DNA of 8,502 nucleotides, from positions 1-8,502 of the forward strand of contig JAKMCZ010000118.1 in NCBI GenBank assembly GCA_022428185.1, given 5' to 3'. The stretch comes from Alphaproteobacteria bacterium (GTDB lineage Bacteria > Pseudomonadota > Alphaproteobacteria > RS24). The position numbers and the translations under genes were made by a program. Positions 6,305-8,502 of the stretch are shown piece after piece; within the stretch, counting starts at the first letter, position 1, and each line of letters opens with the position of its first letter. The notes under the pieces are model-generated. The model saw only the letters and a program-made list of their open reading frames with translations. It searched no databases and had not been told where the DNA came from.

Positions 6305-6487
6305 CTATTTCTGGCGGCAGGCCTGTGCGGCGGCCATTAATTCGCGGGCGATTTCTTCGGCTTCTTCTGGCAGGAAATCCATTGGGATTTCCATTGCCTC
6401 GGCGGCGATGAAAAGGCGCACCATATTGCGGTCGGTTGGACCGATGGAAAGCTCTGCCGCAACGTCGGAAGGTGTGTTGATGCCCAT
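6305..6487 (-). CDS. Small conserved alphaproteobacterial protein (60 aa, DUF6324-like)
   Basis: A 60-residue soluble, acidic protein of unknown function. It starts at ATG 6487 (complement) with AGGGG eight bases upstream (complement of 6496-6500) and stops with TAG at 6305. The sequence MGINTPSDVAAELSIGPTDR followed by RLFIAAEAMEIPMDFLPEEAEEIARELMAAAQA resembles, from memory, a short family in Rhodobacterales and relatives catalogued as DUF6324. That family is marked by the IGPTDR segment, an IPMDF segment and a PEEAEEIA-E helix. No signal peptide, membrane segment or cysteine pair is visible; there is one cysteine, near the C-terminus. It is transcribed in the same direction as the downstream permease but is separated from it by 104 bases that contain a Fur box, so it is probably an independent unit. 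The coding call rests on the good ribosome site and family resemblance. Confidence 0.75.
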   Translation of the reverse strand: MGINTPSDVAAELSIGPTDRNMVRLFIAAEAMEIPMDFLPEEAEEIARELMAAAQACRQK

Positions 6488-6532
6488 ATCTGATGCCCCT
6501 TTTTGACCCGGTGACCCGAATGAATGAGCCGC

Positions 6533-6560
6533 AGTTTAGGCGTTTTCGTGGGTCAGGCAA
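6533..6560 (-). promoter_or_regulatory. Putative promoter of the 60-aa protein gene
   Basis: On the minus strand TTGCCT (6560-6555) and TAAACT (6538-6533) are 16 bases apart, predicting a leader of about 40 bases before the ATG at 6487. Matches to consensus are partial (3 of 6 and 4 of 6). A CCGGGTCA/CGGGTCAC near-repeat in the leader (about 6502-6519) has no clear role. Confidence 0.25.
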
Positions 6561-6608
6561 ATAAATACTGAAATTAACTGTGCGGCGATGAAAAGCTATT
6601 CCTAGCGC

Positions 6609-6637
6609 TTGCACTTTAACCAAAAGGCGACTATTTT
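6609..6637 (+). promoter_or_regulatory. Putative promoter of the tRNA-His gene
   Basis: TTGCAC (6609-6614) and TATTTT (6632-6637) have the ideal 17-base spacing. They place the start of transcription near 6644, about 37 bases before the mature tRNA 5' end, a plausible precursor leader. Both hexamers are only partial matches (3 of 6 and 4 of 6). No better pair is visible between the divergent 60-aa gene and the tRNA. Confidence 0.35.
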
Positions 6638-6680
6638 TCCTTCCGTTCATGAGAGCTAATTTGCCTTTTAGAACGTCGGT

Positions 6681-6757
6681 GCAGCCTTAGCTCAGTCGGT
6701 TAGAGCGCTAGATTGTGGATCTAGAGGTCCCCTGTTCAATTCAGGGAGGCTGTACCA
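6681..6757 (+). tRNA. tRNA-His (anticodon GTG), CCA encoded
   Basis: A complete cloverleaf can be drawn. The acceptor GCAGCCT (6681-6687) pairs with AGGCTGT (6747-6753). The D stem is GCTC/GAGC (6690-6693/6703-6706). The anticodon stem CTAGA/TCTAG (6708-6712/6720-6724) encloses loop TTGTGGA with anticodon GTG at 6715-6717. The T stem CCCTG/CAGGG (6730-6734/6742-6746) encloses TTCAATT. The discriminator is A73 (6754) and CCA (6755-6757) is encoded. Unlike canonical bacterial tRNA-His, the base before position 1 is T, not G, the discriminator is A rather than C, and the first pair is G1-U72. This is the set described for the divergent tRNA-His/HisRS pair of Caulobacter and other alphaproteobacteria. 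It stands as a single-gene unit followed by a terminator. Confidence 0.97.
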
Positions 6758-6766
6758 TTTTTCTCA

Positions 6767-6791
6767 AAAAAAGGGTCAATTGGCCTTTTTT
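6767..6791 (+). terminator. Terminator after tRNA-His
   Basis: AAAAAAGG (6767-6774) pairs with CCTTTTTT (6784-6791) around a nine-base loop, starting nine bases after the CCA end. Only two pairs are G-C, so the hairpin is weak, but the T-run and the position fit a tRNA terminator. Its A/T symmetry would also let it work from the other strand. Confidence 0.55.
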
Positions 6792-7041
6792 AGAATTTCC
6801 ATGTTACTTTGTGCATTAACGCGTTCAAAAGTGTCTAATTTTAAAACTCTTGCGCTTGTCATAAAAAACTAATACCCGCTTAACAAAATTGTAACATTTA
6901 GAATTCAAAACGTATTCGTGAGAATGCTTGAGGTATTGCTTGATTTTCAATTGGAATTTAATTGCTAAGTAATGACCAAGCTTCAAATTGAAACCGAGTG
7001 GCAAGAGTTCGTTTTGTGCCTTCGGGATTTAGAGGAGTTTA
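6792..7041 (+). promoter_or_regulatory. AT-rich regulatory region upstream of the porin gene
   Basis: About 250 bases with clearly lower GC than the flanking genes and no gene. It contains two sites of form TTAA-N7-GTAA (6880-6894 and 6958-6972), each one base off the CtrA consensus TTAA-N7-TTAA. Several weak promoter pairs occur, for example TTGTAA (6890-6895) with TATTCG (6913-6918) and TTGAGG (6929-6934) with TGGAAT (6952-6957), both at 17 bases; none is decisive. TTTCAATT (6945-6952) can pair with AATTGAAA (6986-6993), or its CAATT part with AATTG at 6960-6964. The leader ends in the ribosome site AGGAG at 7033-7037. Confidence 0.45.
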
Positions 7042-7044
7042 ATG

Positions 7045-8043
7045 ATGAATAAATTGTTTATCGGAACGGCCACTGCCGCTCTGCTTGTAACGCCAGCGGT
7101 TGCTGGCCCAATGGCCGTGACAGTTGGTGGTTATTACAATTCAGTTGTTTATAGCCAAGACGTAGACGAGACGGATACGCGAGATATAGGTATCCATAAT
7201 GACAATGAGATTATCTTTAAAGGTAAAGGTAAGACTAATAACGGTCTGACCATTGGCTTTCAGGTCCAATTAGAAGGCGAAGGTCGTATGCAGACTGCCG
7301 ACGCCATTGATGAAAACTACATTTATGTCAAAGGCGATTTCGGTAAGGTCGAAATCGGTGCGGAAAACAATGCCGCTTACAAACAGCAAGTCCATGCGCC
7401 GAAAGTGCTGGGCTGGAAAACCTATGACAATAATTTCAAAACTTGGAGCGAGGTTTCTGACTTCGACAAGCCCTACATGGACGGTATTGACGGCGATGCG
7501 CTGAAAATAAACTATTATTCGCCCAAGATTAACGGCGTCCAGATCAGCTATTCAATGACACCAGATACATCACGTCGCAACGGTGAAACCCGCCTTTATG
7601 GTGATAGCGGTTCGGGTTCAGCGACGGCGTTGGGGGTAAAATATACCGGCACAGTTCGGGGTATGAAGGTCAAAGCGTCTTATGGCATGACTGAACTTGA
7701 CGAAGACACAGGACAAGCGACGGCGGAAGATACAGCTATCGGCCTGTCCGTTACGTCGGGCGACATCATCGTCGGCGGTAGCAGCTTTACTGCCGACCGC
7801 GCCGGCTTGGAGACCAATGTGCTGCATTATGGCATTGAGTATAAACTGTCTAAAGACCATGGCGTCGGTATTATCATACACACACAAGATGAAGATAATG
7901 GCCCCGATGTCGATATTATGGCAATTGGCGGTAATCTGAAGCTCGGTGCCGGCACCAAGCTGACTTACTCATATGAAACGGTTGAAGACAGCGTAGAAGG
8001 CGACAGCACCTTCATGGGTGTCGGCCTACTCCTTAAATTCTAA
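7045..8043 (+). CDS. Outer-membrane porin (about 332 aa, signal peptide, 16-stranded general porin type)
   Basis: General diffusion porin for small hydrophilic solutes. The N-terminus MNKLFIGTATAALLVTPAVA is a classic signal peptide with predicted cleavage after AVA before GPM, leaving about 312 mature residues. The mature chain has alternating beta-strand patterns (VTVGGYYNSVVY, GLTIGFQVQLEGE, NYIYVKGDFGKVEIGAEN) seen in the Gram-negative porin families of Rhodospirillales and Rhizobiales. It ends in GVGLLLKF with the terminal Phe that signals outer-membrane assembly by the BAM complex. Loops are strongly acidic (QDVDETDTRD, DEDNGPDVD), suggesting cation preference; that is inference. Two ATGs stand side by side (7042, 7045). 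AGGAG at 7033-7037 is four bases from the first and seven from the second, so I prefer 7045. A long AT-rich leader region precedes it and a strong terminator follows, so it is a single-gene unit, probably highly expressed. The exact porin subfamily is not assigned. Confidence 0.9.
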   Translation: MNKLFIGTATAALLVTPAVAGPMAVTVGGYYNSVVYSQDVDETDTRDIGIHNDNEIIFKGKGKTNNGLTIGFQVQLEGEGRMQTADAIDENYIYVKGDFGKVEIGAENNAAYKQQVHAPKVLGWKTYDNNFKTWSEVSDFDKPYMDGIDGDALKINYYSPKINGVQISYSMTPDTSRRNGETRLYGDSGSGSATALGVKYTGTVRGMKVKASYGMTELDEDTGQATAEDTAIGLSVTSGDIIVGGSSFTADRAGLETNVLHYGIEYKLSKDHGVGIIIHTQDEDNGPDVDIMAIGGNLKLGAGTKLTYSYETVEDSVEGDSTFMGVGLLLKF

Positions 8044-8067
8044 CCTCCTCAGGGCTTAGACTACGCG

Positions 8068-8097
8068 ATGGCGGGGCTTCGGCCCCGCCATTATTTT
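8068..8097 (+). terminator. Intrinsic terminator of the porin gene
   Basis: ATGGCGGGGC (8068-8077) pairs perfectly with GCCCCGCCAT (8082-8091) across the very stable C(UUCG)G tetraloop, followed by TATTTT (8092-8097). It starts 24 bases after the porin stop. The opposite-strand transporter gene ends 49 bases beyond it; the hairpin lacks a T-run in that direction. Confidence 0.85.
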
Positions 8098-8146
8098 GCT
8101 ACACCGTAGCCCAAATGGTATCGCCTGATTTGCAAATATTTTAGGC

Positions 8147-8502
8147 TCAAAGCTCGGATCTCGTCTCAGCGATCTTCAAATCTTCTCTCAGATTTCGACC
8201 TGCCCAGAAATAGTGCAAGCAGCCCCAAAGATTAAGCGAGACGACGGTAATTAGTGCATAGCGCAGTCCGTCCACGCCGTAATCGGCGGCGAAATAATCT
8301 GACAATATGCCGACCAATTGCGGGCCGAAACCGAGGCCGACAATATTGATACAGAATAGCAGCAATGCCGAGCCAAGCGCGCGCCGCGCCGGTGGAAGCA
8401 AGCTTTGATTAAGCGCGAAGCTGACCGACAGATAAAACCCGCCAAAGAAAGAGGTAATGGTGGTCAATAAAATTGCCGTCATCACATCGGTGGTCAGGTA
8501 AT
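8147..8502 (-). CDS. MFS transporter, C-terminal fragment (5' end outside window)
   Basis: The gene runs off the right edge and stops with TGA at 8147. The visible 118 codons hold two or three hydrophobic segments (AILLTTITSFFGGFYLSVSFAL, LLLFCINIVGLGFGPQLVGIL, LRYALITVVSLNLWGCLHYFW). The segment GLGFGPQLVGILSD, preceded by NQSLLPPARRALGSALLL, is typical of the last transmembrane helices of major facilitator proteins. It is closest in my reading to the spinster-like group common in alphaproteobacteria. The reading frame is open past the in-frame GTG/ATG codons at 8485/8482, giving YLTTDVMTA, so those are internal and not starts. The protein ends with a short charged cytoplasmic tail (RNLREDLKIAETRSEL). 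The substrate cannot be inferred. It converges with the porin gene across 103 bases. Confidence 0.85.
   Translation of the reverse strand, partial: YLTTDVMTAILLTTITSFFGGFYLSVSFALNQSLLPPARRALGSALLLFCINIVGLGFGPQLVGILSDYFAADYGVDGLRYALITVVSLNLWGCLHYFWAGRNLREDLKIAETRSEL

Noticed and set aside
6402..6595. Exact 14-base direct repeat (GCGGCGATGAAAAG at 6402-6415 and 6582-6595)
   Set aside because: One copy is inside the 60-residue gene. A 14-base match in 8.5 kb is only mildly unlikely by chance, and there are no other features of a mobile or integration site.
6213..6650. 145-codon minus-strand open frame covering the 60-residue gene and the Fur box
   Set aside because: It is in another frame from the 60-residue protein, is rich in Arg and Pro, overlaps an operator and promoter, and matches no family I know.
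6681..6757. tRNA-His as an integration attachment site
   Set aside because: tRNA 3' ends are common attachment sites, but I see no duplicated tRNA end, no integrase and no change to phage-like genes downstream within the window.
6818..6825. Palindrome AACGCGTT upstream of the porin
   Set aside because: Eight bases without further symmetry; no known operator recognised and expected by chance at this length.
8068..8091. Porin hairpin as terminator for the opposite-strand MFS gene as well
   Set aside because: Read on the minus strand the stem is not followed by a T-run, so only the plus-strand terminator role is supported.

Overview
The window looks like a chromosomal segment of a free-living, probably marine or aquatic alphaproteobacterium of moderate GC. 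Three things point there. The tRNA-His has the divergent alphaproteobacterial acceptor end (G1-U72, A73, no templated G-1). There is a Rhodospirillales/Rhizobiales-type trimeric porin. A 60-residue protein of a small alphaproteobacterial family is also present. I see no mobile element, CRISPR array, integrase, toxin-antitoxin pair or recognisable defence system.

Positions 1-1033: the 3' part of a DsbA/2-hydroxychromene-2-carboxylate isomerase-like protein that appears to carry two thioredoxin-fold domains. It is followed by a 296-base non-coding stretch with four consecutive inverted repeats and an extended -10 promoter. Positions 1034-4602: three co-oriented genes for a PlsC-like lysophospholipid acyltransferase, an NAD(P)-dependent aldehyde dehydrogenase and an isovaleryl-CoA dehydrogenase. 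A very strong intrinsic terminator separates the last two, only 23 bases before the isovaleryl-CoA dehydrogenase start. Positions 4599-6304 (minus strand): a two-domain Fe3+ ABC transporter permease behind a clear Fur-type operator; its stop codon overlaps that of the isovaleryl-CoA dehydrogenase gene. Positions 6305-6487 (minus): a conserved 60-residue protein. Positions 6681-6757: tRNA-His(GTG) with encoded CCA and its own terminator. Positions 6758-7041: an AT-rich regulatory stretch leading into an outer-membrane porin gene (to 8043), which ends at a UUCG-loop terminator. Positions 8147-8502 (minus): the C-terminal end of an MFS transporter that runs off the window.

Functionally this is a housekeeping and nutrient-acquisition region: membrane lipid acylation, aldehyde oxidation and branched-chain acyl-CoA oxidation (probably leucine breakdown), iron-regulated Fe3+ import, and outer-membrane permeability. 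The iron permease is alone: no binding-protein or ATPase gene adjoins it. The isovaleryl-CoA dehydrogenase likewise lacks the usual leucine-degradation partners. I see no convincing undescribed multi-gene system. The most open-ended signals are the structured non-coding stretch at 769-940 and the regulatory layout upstream of the porin.
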